This document shows, one piece after another, positions 16,683 through 25,001 of a DNA stretch of 32,488 nt (within the stretch, counting starts at the first letter, position 1; the number at the start of each line of letters is the position of its first letter). Under the pieces are notes generated by a model that was not told the origin of the DNA, did no database searches, and saw only the letters and a program-made list of their open reading frames with translations. Location of the stretch: the NCBI GenBank assembly GCA_964418595.1, contig CAYQMF010000076.1, forward strand, positions 1-32,488, in the 5' to 3' direction. The position numbers were made by a program, and so were the translations under genes. Source of the stretch: CAYQMF01 sp964418595 (GTDB lineage: Bacteria > Planctomycetota > UBA1135 > UBA2386).

Positions 16683-16701
16683 ATTGACTGCGGCGCGACG
16701 C

Positions 16702-16707
16702 TATCGT
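16702..16707 (+). promoter_or_regulatory. Probable -10 element of the formate-THF ligase gene
   Basis: GCTATCGTG matches the G-C-TANNNT-G form seen before other genes in this window. Transcription would start near 16714, which excludes the in-frame GTG at 16706 and supports TTG 16733 as the ligase start. A TTGACT at 16684-16689 is only 12 nt upstream, too close to be a normal -35. Confidence 0.4.
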
Positions 16708-16732
16708 GTGCCGCCCCTCTCGCCGCCGAACC

Positions 16733-18424
16733 TTGAACGACCTCGAGATCGCACGCTCCCGTCCCCTTCTCCCCCTCCCGGACGTCGCCAGGAAGCTCGG
16801 TCTCGGCGAAGCCGACCTCGAGCCGTACGGGCGCACGAAGGCCAAGGTGCGCCTCGACATCCTCACGCGCGAGGAACCCCGTCCGCAGGCGCGCTACGTG
16901 GTGGTCACCGCGGTCACGCCGACGCCGCTCGGCGAGGGCAAGACCGTGCACACGGTGGGCATCTCGATGGCGCTGAACCGGATCGGCAAGCGCGCGGTCT
17001 GCACGATCCGCCAGCCGTCGATGGGTCCCGTGTTCGGCGTGAAGGGCGGCGCCGCCGGCGGCGGCTACAGCCAGGTCGTCCCGCCGGAGGACTTCAACCT
17101 GCACCTGACTGGCGACTTCCACGCGGTCACAGCCGCCAACAACCTGCTGGCGGCGTTCCTCGACACGTCGCTCCTGCTCGACAACCCGCTCGACATCGAC
17201 CCGGAATCGATCACCTGGCGCCGCGTGTTCGACATGAACGACCGCGCCCTGCGGCAGATCAAGATCGGGCTGGGCGGGGACAAGAACGGGGTGCCGCGCG
17301 ACACCGGCTTCGACATCACCGCCGCGAGCGAGGTGATGGCGGTGCTCGGTCTCGCCCGCGACCTCAAGGACCTGCGCGCGCGCCTCGGGCGCATGGTCGT
17401 GGGCCACGACCGCGCGGGTCGGCCGGTGACGGCGGAAGACCTGCGCGCCGCGGGCGCGATGGCCGCGATCCTGCGCGACGCGCTCAAGCCGACGCTCATG
17501 CAGACCCTGGAGGGCACGCCCGCGCTCGTGCACACCGGGCCCTTCGCCAACATCGCGCACGGCAACTCCTCGATCGTCGCCGACCAGCTGGCGCTGCGTT
17601 GCGCCGACTTCGTCGTCACCGAGGCGGGCTTCGGCGCCGACATGGGCTGCGAGAAGTTCTTCAACATCAAGTGCCGGGTGTCGGGCCTGCGGCCACACGC
17701 GGCGGTGCTGGTGGCGACCGTGCGCGCGCTCAAGATGCACTCCGGGCGCTTCGACGTGAAGATGGGCAAGGCCCTGCCGGAGGGCCTCGTGCGCGAAGAC
17801 CTCGACGCGCTGCGCGCGGGCGCCGGCAATCTCGTGAAGCAGATCGAGAACGTGCGCCTGCATGGCGTGCCGGTGGTGGTCGCGATCAACGTGTTCCCCA
17901 CCGACAGCGCGCGCGAGATCGAACTGGTCAAGGAGATCGCCATGGAGGCCGGCGCATTCGCAGCGCACGAGTCGCGCGTCTTCGGCGAGGGCGGCAAGGG
18001 TGGCGAGGCCGTCGCCGAGTCGCTGGTGCGCGCGGCCGCCGAGCCGCAGACGTTCCGGTTCCTGTATCCGACGGAGGCGAGCCTGCGCACCAAGATCGAG
18101 ACGCTCGCGGCCAAGGTCTACGGCGCGTCGGGCGTGGAGTACAGCGCCGAGGCCACGCGGCGCCTGGAGCAGTACGAGGCGCTGGGCTACGGCTCGTTCC
18201 CCGTGTGCATGGCCAAGACCCAGTCGTCGCTCTCGCACGACCCCAAGCTCAAGGGGCGGCCGGAGGGGTTCGTGTTCCCGATCCGCGACGTGCGCGTGTC
18301 GGTGGGGGCGGGGTTCGTGTATCCGCTCGCTGGCGAGATCATGACCATGCCAGGCCTCGGCCGGAACCCCGGCGGCACCGAGATCGATCTCGACGACGAC
18401 GGCAACATCGTCGGGATGTTCTAG
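16733..18424 (+). CDS. fhs: Formate-tetrahydrofolate ligase
   Basis: Makes 10-formyl-THF from formate, THF and ATP; with FolD it feeds formate carbon into the folate pool. 563 residues, the usual length. Motifs are the P-loop TPTPLGEGKT (62-71, Lys70 and Thr71), RQPSMGPVFGVKGGAAGGGY (93-112), FNLHLTGDFHAVTAANN, GPFANIAHGNSSI and TEAGFGADMGCEKFFNIKCR. I start it at TTG 16733, because MNDLEIARSRP lines up with the typical SDIEIA opening and the -10 element would exclude the earlier GTG 16706. There is no strong ribosome-binding site. The gene may also run toward acetogenesis-like one-carbon reduction, but no other Wood-Ljungdahl genes are present, so assimilation of formate to purines and serine is the safer reading. 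Confidence 0.94.
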   Translation: MNDLEIARSRPLLPLPDVARKLGLGEADLEPYGRTKAKVRLDILTREEPRPQARYVVVTAVTPTPLGEGKTVHTVGISMALNRIGKRAVCTIRQPSMGPVFGVKGGAAGGGYSQVVPPEDFNLHLTGDFHAVTAANNLLAAFLDTSLLLDNPLDIDPESITWRRVFDMNDRALRQIKIGLGGDKNGVPRDTGFDITAASEVMAVLGLARDLKDLRARLGRMVVGHDRAGRPVTAEDLRAAGAMAAILRDALKPTLMQTLEGTPALVHTGPFANIAHGNSSIVADQLALRCADFVVTEAGFGADMGCEKFFNIKCRVSGLRPHAAVLVATVRALKMHSGRFDVKMGKALPEGLVREDLDALRAGAGNLVKQIENVRLHGVPVVVAINVFPTDSAREIELVKEIAMEAGAFAAHESRVFGEGGKGGEAVAESLVRAAAEPQTFRFLYPTEASLRTKIETLAAKVYGASGVEYSAEATRRLEQYEALGYGSFPVCMAKTQSSLSHDPKLKGRPEGFVFPIRDVRVSVGAGFVYPLAGEIMTMPGLGRNPGGTEIDLDDDGNIVGMF

Positions 18425-18448
18425 CGAGTCGGAGTCTCCAACCGCAGG

Positions 18449-18838
18449 ATGGCCACCAGAGTGCCGCGCAGCGACCAGCGTGTGTTCCCCCGGCTTGCGG
18501 TCGCGTGGCCGGTGGAGTACCGGATCGTCGGACCGAGCGGCGACGCCGGGTTCTCGGCCGGGCTCGCACTCAACCTGAGCTTCGGCGGGATGCTGCTGCG
18601 CGCGCCGCAGATCCCTACGCGTGCGCTGCCGCTCCTGGTGCGGGGCGAGGGCACGATCGAAGTCTGCTTCGACCTCGGCGATGGCCAACCGCGGCTGAGC
18701 CTGCGCTCCCGGCTCATCTGGCTGCAAGCGCCGGAGGCGGGCGCGCCGGACTGTCGCCTCGGCCTGATGTTCCTCGACGTGCCCGACGCCGCGCGTGAAC
18801 GCCTGCGGGCGTTCGTCGCCGCGCACGCGCCGGCCTAG
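18449..18838 (+). CDS. PilZ-domain protein, probable cyclic-di-GMP receptor
   Basis: 129 residues, one PilZ domain. The c-di-GMP-binding motifs are intact: RVFPR (Arg11-x3-Arg15) and NLSFGG (Asn42-x-Ser44-x2-Gly47). The remainder is beta-rich (RLSLRSRLIWLQ, RLGLMFLDVP), ending in a short helix (AARERLRAFVAA). It starts 24 nt after the formate-THF ligase stop, so it may ride on the same transcript, but no functional link is evident. Its stop overlaps the transketolase stop in a shared CTAG. Single-domain PilZ proteins usually act by binding a partner, which cannot be named here. Confidence 0.9.
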   Translation: MATRVPRSDQRVFPRLAVAWPVEYRIVGPSGDAGFSAGLALNLSFGGMLLRAPQIPTRALPLLVRGEGTIEVCFDLGDGQPRLSLRSRLIWLQAPEAGAPDCRLGLMFLDVPDAARERLRAFVAAHAPA

Positions 18839-20820
18839 GGCAACTGCGCGGCGATGCGGTCGGCGACGGCGGTCGCCGTGAAGCCGAACTTCTCGAGCAG
18901 CACGCCGTGCGGGGCGCTGGCGCCGAACCGGCTGACCCCGATGACGCGGGCGAGCGAGCCGGTGAGCTGGCACCAGATCTCCGGTCGGCCCATCTCGAGG
19001 GCGAAGGTCGGCGCCGTGCCGAGCACGCGGCTGCGCCAGGCGTCGTCCTGGCGGAGGAACACTTCGAGACACGGCACGCTCACCACGCGCACGGGCTTGC
19101 CGCGGCGCGCGAGTTCGTCCGCGGCCGCGACCGCGAGGCTCACCTCGGATCCGGTCGCCAGCAGGGTGGCCTTCGCGGCCGGCGCGTCGCGCAGGACGTA
19201 ACCGCCCCGCAGGATGTCGCGTGGGTCGAAGCCCGGCGCGCGCGCAAGGGCAGGCAGGTTCTGCCGGGTGAGGCACATGGCCACCGGACCGTCGGTGCGC
19301 GTGAGCGTGTGCGTCCACGCTGCCGCCACCTCGAGGGCGTCGGCGGGGCGCAGGACGTCCAGGTTCGGGATGAGGCGAAGGCTCGCGACGTGCTCGATCG
19401 GCTGATGGGTGGGGCCATCCTCGCCGACCATGAGGCTGTCGTGGGTGAACACGAACGCGCAGGGCTGGCGCATGAGCGCGGCGAGCCGGATCGAGGGGCG
19501 CATGTAGTCGGAGAACACGAGGAACGTGCTGCCCAGCGGCTGGAACGCGCCGTGCAGCGCGATGCCGTTCATGAGCGCCCCCATCGCGTGCTCGCGGATC
19601 CCGAAGTGGAAGTTGCGTCCGGTGAACTGGCCCGGCCCGATCGAGGTCGTGGCCTTGATGTCGGTCTTGGTCGACGAGGCGAGGTCGGCGGAGCCACCCA
19701 CGAGCCGCGGCGTGAGTGCCGCGACCTTCTGGATGACCTTGCCCGAGAGCACGCGCGTTGCGACCGAGGCGTCGGTGCCGGCAGCCGCGACCAGTTGGGC
19801 CAGCAGGTCGGCAGGGAGCTTGCCGTGGCGCAGGGCGGCGAACCTGGCCGCGCCGTCCGGGTGTTGGGCCTTCCACGCCTCGAACTGCTCGTTCCAGCGC
19901 GAACGCTCCGCTTCCACGTGACGCGTCCGCGCTGCGAACACCGCGCGCACTGCGTCGGGCACATGGAACTCCGCGTCCGTCATGCCCAGCGCCTTCTTGG
20001 TGGCGGCGATCTCGGCCTTGCCGAGCGGCGCGCCGTGCGACTCGCTGGTGCCCTGCTTGTTCGGGCTGCCCTTGGCGATCTCGCTGCGCGCCACGATAAG
20101 GGTCGGACGCTTGAGCTGGCCGAGCGCGCGATCGAGGACCTGCTCGACCTGCTCCGGATCGTGGGCGTCGAGGGGAAGGACATCCCAGCCCAGCGCCCGG
20201 AAGCGGAGGCCGACATCCTCGCGGTAGGTCAGCTCCGTCCGGCCGTCGATGGTGATCCGGTTGTCGTCGTAGATGTAGAGCAGGTTGTCGAGCTGCAGGT
20301 GACCGGCGAGCGAGGCCGCCTCCTGGCTGATGCCCTCCATGAGGTCTCCATCGGAGACGATGCCGATGACCCGGGTCTTGAGCAGGGGGCAGCCGGTCTG
20401 CGCCGCCTCCATCTGCGCCGCGATGGCCATGCCGATGCCGTTGGCGAACCCTTGCCCGAGCGGGCCGGTCGTGGTCTCGACGCCCGGGGTGTCACCCACT
20501 TCCGGATGCCCTGGCGTCTTGCTGTCCCACTGCCGGAACGCCTTGAGGTCGTCGAGCGAGAGGTCGTAGCCGGCGAGGTGCAGGAGCGAGTACAGCAGCA
20601 TCGAGCCGTGGCCCGCCGACAGGACGAAGCGGTCCCGGCCCAGCCAGCGCGGGTCCTTCGCGCTGTAGCGCAGGTGCTTCAACCACAGCACGGCCGCGAC
20701 GTCGGCCATGCCCATCGGCATCCCGGGATGGCCCGAGTTGGCTTTCTCCACCGCGTCCATCGCAAGACCGCGGATGGCGTTGGCAGTGAGCGAGACCAGG
20801 TTCGTGTCCGTCGTGTGCAT
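18835..20820 (-). CDS. tkt: Transketolase
   Basis: Thiamine-diphosphate enzyme transferring two-carbon units between sugar phosphates (pentose-phosphate and Calvin-type pathways). 661 residues. Motifs are GHPGMPMG with His31, AGHGSM with His71, the ThDP/Mg segment VSDGDLMEG (155-163; Asp157) and Asn187 in DDNRITIDG, His262 in ESHGAPLG, and FGIREHAMGA with the catalytic Glu410. The first glycine of the usual GDG is Ser here, a variant seen in some family members. The ATG at 20820 has GGAGG about 10 nt upstream. The promoter is TAGACT on the minus strand (20870-20865), giving a leader of about 38 nt. It is divergent from the secreted protein gene at 21051. Confidence 0.95.
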   Translation of the reverse strand: MHTTDTNLVSLTANAIRGLAMDAVEKANSGHPGMPMGMADVAAVLWLKHLRYSAKDPRWLGRDRFVLSAGHGSMLLYSLLHLAGYDLSLDDLKAFRQWDSKTPGHPEVGDTPGVETTTGPLGQGFANGIGMAIAAQMEAAQTGCPLLKTRVIGIVSDGDLMEGISQEAASLAGHLQLDNLLYIYDDNRITIDGRTELTYREDVGLRFRALGWDVLPLDAHDPEQVEQVLDRALGQLKRPTLIVARSEIAKGSPNKQGTSESHGAPLGKAEIAATKKALGMTDAEFHVPDAVRAVFAARTRHVEAERSRWNEQFEAWKAQHPDGAARFAALRHGKLPADLLAQLVAAAGTDASVATRVLSGKVIQKVAALTPRLVGGSADLASSTKTDIKATTSIGPGQFTGRNFHFGIREHAMGALMNGIALHGAFQPLGSTFLVFSDYMRPSIRLAALMRQPCAFVFTHDSLMVGEDGPTHQPIEHVASLRLIPNLDVLRPADALEVAAAWTHTLTRTDGPVAMCLTRQNLPALARAPGFDPRDILRGGYVLRDAPAAKATLLATGSEVSLAVAAADELARRGKPVRVVSVPCLEVFLRQDDAWRSRVLGTAPTFALEMGRPEIWCQLTGSLARVIGVSRFGASAPHGVLLEKFGFTATAVADRIAAQLP

Positions 20821-20864
20821 GCAGGGGATCCCTCCCAGGGATGTGCGCTGACCGCGCCGGCGGC

Positions 20865-20870
20865 AGTCTA
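20865..20870 (-). promoter_or_regulatory. -10 element (TAGACT) of transketolase
   Basis: On the minus strand, CGTGGCTAGACTG is identical over 13 bases to the element before the secreted protein at 1911. No good -35 is present. The leader would be about 38 nt and contains the GGAGG ribosome-binding site. Confidence 0.5.
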
Positions 20871-20974
20871 GCCACGCGGCACGCGCGGCCGAAACGCGCG
20901 GTGCAGAGCTTTCGTCGCGAGCGGAGTGCGCTCGACCGAATGAACCAAGCGTGCGGACCATCGCCGTCTGTGGC

Positions 20975-20980
20975 TATCCT
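20975..20980 (+). promoter_or_regulatory. -10 element (TATCCT) of the secreted paralogue at 21051
   Basis: GTGGCTATCCTG differs from the transketolase element at 2 of 12 positions and lies in the same 230-nt divergent gap. The leader would be about 64 nt. Nothing else is recognisable in 20821-21050. Confidence 0.45.
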
Positions 20981-21050
20981 GCCCGGGTCCCTGTCCGCGA
21001 CCGCGGGTGATCTCCCCGCGAACGCATCTCCTTCTCGATCCACGCTCACA

Positions 21051-22184
21051 ATGCGCACCACCCTTCTCCTCGTCGGTCTGGCCGGCGCTCTCTCCGCACA
21101 GGCCCCCAACCTCATCATCCTCGACTCGCCCGCCGTCTACATCTATTCGGGCTACCCGACGTCGCGCACCGACACCAACGGCCAGTCGTTGTTCTCGACC
21201 GGGACGAACCACCTGGCCGCGAACTGGTGGTACTACTGCGTGGCGGGCGACACGACCGGTTCGGCGTTCTACGACGACCAGTCGACGTTCACCGTGGCCG
21301 CGTCCACGGATCGCAAGACCGGGACGCTGACGTGGCCGAACGTCGACAACCGTGGCTTCAGCGCCGTTCTCGTCAACTGCGTGCACAAGGTCGGCACGTC
21401 GAGCGGCGTGTCGGCGCAGACGATGACGCTGACCAACCAGACCGCATCGCCGATCACGCTCACGCTGTACACCTACGCCGACCTCGACCTCAACGGCTTC
21501 GGCGGCGACGACTCGTGCGTGCAGGCATCCGGCGCGCCGGTGGGCCAGCAGCGCGTGACCGATGCCACCGGGCTCTGCTTTTTCATGGGGCAGAACTACA
21601 ACGCGTGGGAAGTCGACAGCTACCCGGCCCTGCGCAGCCGCGTGCTGGCGGGCCAGAACGGGCAGTGTTACTCGCTGCAAAACACCGGGCTGCCGTACGG
21701 GCCGGGGGACTACACGGGCATGTTCAGCTGGAACCTCACCCTGCCGGCTTTCGGGTCGCAGAGCGTGCGTGCGCTCCTGTCGGTGACCTTCCAGCCGCCG
21801 TCCAACAACACCGCCAGCGTCGCCCGCTTCGGCGCCCCCAAGGCGGGCACCAACGGCCTGCCGGTGTGGGCCGACAACCGGCCGTTTGCCGGTGGCGTCG
21901 CCAGCCTCGAGATCCGCAACGGGCTGACCGGCGCGTCGCCGCTGCTTCTCATCGGCACGCAGACCACGACGTTCCCCTTCCCGCCGTTCGGCACGATCTA
22001 CGTGCTGCCGGCAGCGGACGTGCCGATGCCCGCGTTCAACGCCACGGGCATCTCCAAGGTGAACATCGCCATCCCGCCCGTGGCGGGGGGATTCGCGCAT
22101 TTCCAGGCGCTGTGGCCCGACGCGGGAGCCGCGGGCGGCGTCGCCCACACCGAAGGCCTCACCTGGAACATCGGCAGCTTCTGA
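21051..22184 (+). CDS. Secreted protein of unknown function, paralogue A
   Basis: 377 residues starting at ATG 21051 with a short Sec signal peptide (cleavage inferred at LSA|Q, 16/17). I do not recognise a named family. It is clearly paralogous to the protein at 28757: NWWYYxVxGDTTGSAF lies at 58-73 in both, followed by shared blocks LPYGPGDYTG, GxAKAGTxGxPxW, RPFAGG, LEIRNGLTGASPLLLIG, FPFPPFGTIYV and a C-terminal HTEGLTW-IGSF. Several cysteines (Cys63, and others in CVHK, DDSCVQ, GLCFF, GQCYS) may form disulfides. The C-terminal ASPLLLIG...PFGTIYV...FQALW pattern resembles a repeat domain I associate with planctomycete secreted proteins, from memory. Upstream in-frame starts from 20841 run through the promoter. 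It converges on fdx. Confidence 0.82.
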   Translation: MRTTLLLVGLAGALSAQAPNLIILDSPAVYIYSGYPTSRTDTNGQSLFSTGTNHLAANWWYYCVAGDTTGSAFYDDQSTFTVAASTDRKTGTLTWPNVDNRGFSAVLVNCVHKVGTSSGVSAQTMTLTNQTASPITLTLYTYADLDLNGFGGDDSCVQASGAPVGQQRVTDATGLCFFMGQNYNAWEVDSYPALRSRVLAGQNGQCYSLQNTGLPYGPGDYTGMFSWNLTLPAFGSQSVRALLSVTFQPPSNNTASVARFGAPKAGTNGLPVWADNRPFAGGVASLEIRNGLTGASPLLLIGTQTTTFPFPPFGTIYVLPAADVPMPAFNATGISKVNIAIPPVAGGFAHFQALWPDAGAAGGVAHTEGLTWNIGSF

Positions 22185-22234
22185 TTCGCAGTGCGCCAGC
22201 GGCCGCAACGGCTTTCAGGGGTGATGCTCCGTTC

Positions 22235-22263
22235 CCGCAGCCGCGCGGAACGCGAGGCTGCGG
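22235..22263 (+). terminator. Hairpin after secreted paralogue A
   Basis: CCGCAGCC (22235-22242) pairs with GGCTGCGG (22256-22263) around a 13-nt loop, about 50 nt past the stop of the paralogue A gene. There is no T-tract. Confidence 0.45.
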
Positions 22264-22285
22264 ATCCGGAGGATCGACCCGTGTC

Positions 22286-22326
22286 CGACACCTCGTTGCA
22301 GCGGCAAGCTGCTGCACCGGGTGTCG
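22286..22326. terminator. Two-part hairpin in the convergent gap between paralogue A and fdx
   Basis: CGACACC (22286-22292) pairs with GGTGTCG (22320-22326), and inner GCAGC (22298-22302) pairs with GCTGC (22308-22312) around a GGCAA loop. On the plus strand TTCTTTCC follows. It lies 12 nt past the fdx stop, so it could terminate both converging transcripts. Confidence 0.5.
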
Positions 22327-22338
22327 TTCTTTCCGGGT

Positions 22339-22677
22339 TCAGTGACCTTCGCGCGCGATGTTCACGTTCCAGTGCGGGATCGCGGCGGCGATGACGCCGC
22401 CGCGCGGCGCCCGCTCGATGCGCGCCTGACAACCGAGCCGGCTGGTGAGGCCGACGTCGCGCGCGGTGTCGAGCTGGTCCTGCTCGTCGTCGCTGGCTTC
22501 GCTCAGCGCGTCGGCCCCTTGCTCGACCTTGACGTGGCACGTGGAGCACGCGCACACACCGCCGCAGGCGTGGTCGAGCGGCACGCCGTGGCGAAGCGCG
22601 ACGTCGAGGAGCGTGTCGCCGACGCGAGCGATCAGCTCGGCGCCGTGATCCTTGAAGCACACGCGCACCTCGCTCAC
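22339..22677 (-). CDS. fdx: Isc-type [2Fe-2S] ferredoxin
   Basis: 112 residues, adrenodoxin-like ferredoxin that supplies electrons during Isc cluster assembly. Cysteine ligands are Cys38, Cys44 and Cys47 (C-x5-C-x2-C in CGGVCACSTC) and Cys83 (RLGCQ). The C-terminal PHWNVNIAREGH matches the conserved tail of Isc ferredoxins. It is the last isc gene, starting at GTG 22677 in a GTGA overlap with hscA. It is followed by a convergent gap of 154 nt holding two hairpins (22235-22263 and 22286-22326). Confidence 0.95.
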   Translation of the reverse strand: MSEVRVCFKDHGAELIARVGDTLLDVALRHGVPLDHACGGVCACSTCHVKVEQGADALSEASDDEQDQLDTARDVGLTSRLGCQARIERAPRGGVIAAAIPHWNVNIAREGH

Positions 22678-24512
22678 GGTTCGCTGCCTCCGAGCGCCTT
22701 GCGCACGGCGGAGCTGATCACGTCGTCGGCGATCTGCGCGGTCAGCCGCGACAGCTCCTCCACGCCGGCGGTGAGGGATGCGGTCTCGGCGTTCTCTTCC
22801 AGCAGCTTCGCGAGGCGCTTGGTGGCCTTCTGCACGGACCAGGTCTGGTCGGGAGGCAGCTCGGCCATCGCCAGGGCACGCGTCGTACCCCGCACCATCG
22901 CTTCTGCCTTGTTCCGCACCTCGATGCCAGCGCGCGCCGCCATGTCGTCCTCGGCGTGCACGATCGACTCCTGCATGAGGCGCTTGACCTCGTCGCGGGT
23001 CAGGCCGAACGACGGCACCACCCGGATCTGCGCGCTCTGGCCGGTGCGCTCCTCGATGGCGCGCACGGTGAGCAGGCCGTCGGCGTCGACCAGGAAGGTC
23101 ACCGCGATGCGCGGCAGCCCGGCCGGCATGGGGGGGATCCCGGTGAGCTTGAAGGCGCCGAGGTTGCGGCAGTCGCGGACCAGCTCGCGCTCGCCCTGGT
23201 AGATGTTGAGGTCGACCCCGGTCTGGTTGTCGGCCTGCGTGCTGAACATCTCCGTCGCGCTGGCCGGCACCGTCGAGTTGCGCAGCAGCAGCTTGCTCAT
23301 CGCGCCGCCCATCGTCTCGAGGCCGAGGGACAGAGGCACCACGTCGAGGAGGAGGGCGTTGCGCGTGCCGCCGACGAGGATGTCGGCCTGCACCGCCGCG
23401 CCGAGTGCGACCGCGAGGTCGGGATCGATGTCCGTGCGCGGGGGCTTGCCGAGCAACGTCTCCACGCGGGCGCGCACCAGCGGCGTGCGCGTGCTGCCCC
23501 CGACGAGGAGGACGTGGTCGATGGCGTCGGGGGCGAGCTCCGCGTCGGCGAGTGCGGCGCGGCAGCCCGCCAGGGTGCGCTCGACGAGGGGGGCGATCGC
23601 TGCCTCGAACTCGGCGCGGGTGAGGGTGAACTCGAACCGGCCGCGGTCGCCGAGGTCGAGCTGCAGGGTCTGCGCGTCCCGCACCGACAGCTCGCGTTTG
23701 AGCTGTTCCGCGGCGCGGCGGATCGACTGTCGGGCGAACGGATCGGCGATCCCCGCCGCGGTCACGCCCCGCTCGGCGAGCGCGGCGTGCATGCGCTCGA
23801 CGATGGCCGCGTCGAAGTCGTCGCCGCCGAGGTGCGTGTCGCCGTGCGTGGCGAGGACCCGGAACACGCCGCCTTCCACGCGCAGGATCGATACGTCGAA
23901 CGTGCCACCGCCGAGGTCGTACACGAGCACGACGCCGTCCTTGCTGCCGTCGATGCCGAAGGCCAGCGACGCCGCGGTCGGCTCGTTGACGATGCGCAGG
24001 CACTCGAGCCCGGCGAGCGCCGCGGCGTCCTTGGTGGCGAGGCGCTGCGCATCGTCGAAGTAGGCCGGCACCGTGACCACGGCCTTGCGCACGGGGCGCG
24101 CGAGCGCCGCTTCGGCGAGGCCCTTCACCGCCCGCAGCACGTCGGCCGAGATCTCCTCCGGAGAGAGACGGCGCGCGCCGATACGGACCCGCGGCAGACC
24201 GCGCTCGCCGCGCTCGACCACGTAGGGGAGGCGGGCGAGTTCGGCGTCGAGTTCGGCGCCCGCGCGGCCGATCAACCGCTTGATCGAGTGGACGGTCCGG
24301 TCGGGGTGCGACAGCGCGAGTGCCTGCGCCGCGCGACCGACGAGGGTCTGATCCTCCGTGAAGCAGACGACCGACGGGACGAGCGCTTCGCCGTCGGCGT
24401 CCCTCAGGACGATGGGACCCTTCCGGCCCATGACGGCGGCGAGGCTGTTGGTGGTGCCGAGGTCGATGCCGACGACGATGTCGTCGTCTGCGGGCTGGCG
24501 CGCGGAAGTCAT
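22674..24512 (-). CDS. hscA: Fe-S assembly Hsp70 chaperone HscA
   Basis: 612 residues, Hsp70 family, specialised for Fe-S biogenesis. It works with HscB to release the cluster from IscU. Nucleotide-binding motifs are GIDLGTTNS (15-23), DLGGGTFD (199-206) and GGSTRTP (338-344). The linker to the peptide-binding domain is DVVPLSLGLETMGG (about 391-404). The IscU LPPVK motif it recognises is present at residues 99-103 of the IscU encoded here. ATGA overlap with hscB supports the start. Assignment as HscA rather than DnaK rests on the operon, the 612-residue length and the LPPVK partner. Confidence 0.95.
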   Translation of the reverse strand: MTSARQPADDDIVVGIDLGTTNSLAAVMGRKGPIVLRDADGEALVPSVVCFTEDQTLVGRAAQALALSHPDRTVHSIKRLIGRAGAELDAELARLPYVVERGERGLPRVRIGARRLSPEEISADVLRAVKGLAEAALARPVRKAVVTVPAYFDDAQRLATKDAAALAGLECLRIVNEPTAASLAFGIDGSKDGVVLVYDLGGGTFDVSILRVEGGVFRVLATHGDTHLGGDDFDAAIVERMHAALAERGVTAAGIADPFARQSIRRAAEQLKRELSVRDAQTLQLDLGDRGRFEFTLTRAEFEAAIAPLVERTLAGCRAALADAELAPDAIDHVLLVGGSTRTPLVRARVETLLGKPPRTDIDPDLAVALGAAVQADILVGGTRNALLLDVVPLSLGLETMGGAMSKLLLRNSTVPASATEMFSTQADNQTGVDLNIYQGERELVRDCRNLGAFKLTGIPPMPAGLPRIAVTFLVDADGLLTVRAIEERTGQSAQIRVVPSFGLTRDEVKRLMQESIVHAEDDMAARAGIEVRNKAEAMVRGTTRALAMAELPPDQTWSVQKATKRLAKLLEENAETASLTAGVEELSRLTAQIADDVISSAVRKALGGSEP

Positions 24513-24985
24513 CTGGGCAGGTCTTCCAGTGCCTTGCGGTGGTAGCGGGATTGGTGGATGCGCACGGCGGCGGCGTCGTGGTCGCCGCGCGCGATCGCGT
24601 CGACGACGGCGGCGAGATCGGCGCGCACCAGCTCGGCCAGGCGGGGTCGCAGCGTCTTCGCGGCTTCGGCGTCGGCACCGGCGACGGTCTCGGCGAGTTC
24701 CAGGGCGGCCATCAGGAAGTCCGGCGCGAGTTGCTTCCTGGCGGCGAGGACACCCGGCGCACGGAGGTCGAGCAGCGCCTCGGCACGTCGCCAGGGATCC
24801 TTGAGCATGCGGTAGGCATCGTTCAACTCCGCGGCGCGCGCGAGGATCGCGAGCTGCTGGTCGGCGTCGGCGGCGCGATGGTGGTCGGGGTGGCAGTCGC
24901 GCGCCAGCGCGAGGTAGCGCTCCTCGAGGCGCCGCGGGTCGAGCTCGACCGCAGGCGGCAGACCGAGCACCGCGAAGGGATCCAT
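24509..24985 (-). CDS. hscB: Fe-S assembly J-domain co-chaperone HscB
   Basis: 158 residues. N-terminal J domain with the HPD motif at 32-34, which stimulates HscA ATPase. The C-terminal helical domain (APDFLMAALELAETVAGADA and following) is the IscU-binding part. Its start is 16 nt after the iscA stop, and its end overlaps hscA (ATGA). Length and order are standard for hscB. Confidence 0.93.
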   Translation of the reverse strand: MDPFAVLGLPPAVELDPRRLEERYLALARDCHPDHHRAADADQQLAILARAAELNDAYRMLKDPWRRAEALLDLRAPGVLAARKQLAPDFLMAALELAETVAGADAEAAKTLRPRLAELVRADLAAVVDAIARGDHDAAAVRIHQSRYHRKALEDLPR

Positions 24986-25001
24986 GTCGGAGCCGGAGCG
25001 C

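Noticed and set aside
16684..16707. TTGACT ... TATCGT as a conventional promoter of fhs
   Set aside because: The hexamers are only 12 nt apart, too close for sigma-70 contact; only the -10 was kept.
16649..19876. A 1075-codon open frame on the minus strand across fhs, PilZ and part of transketolase
   Set aside because: Antisense to fhs and PilZ and out of frame with transketolase; low-complexity composition, no motifs.
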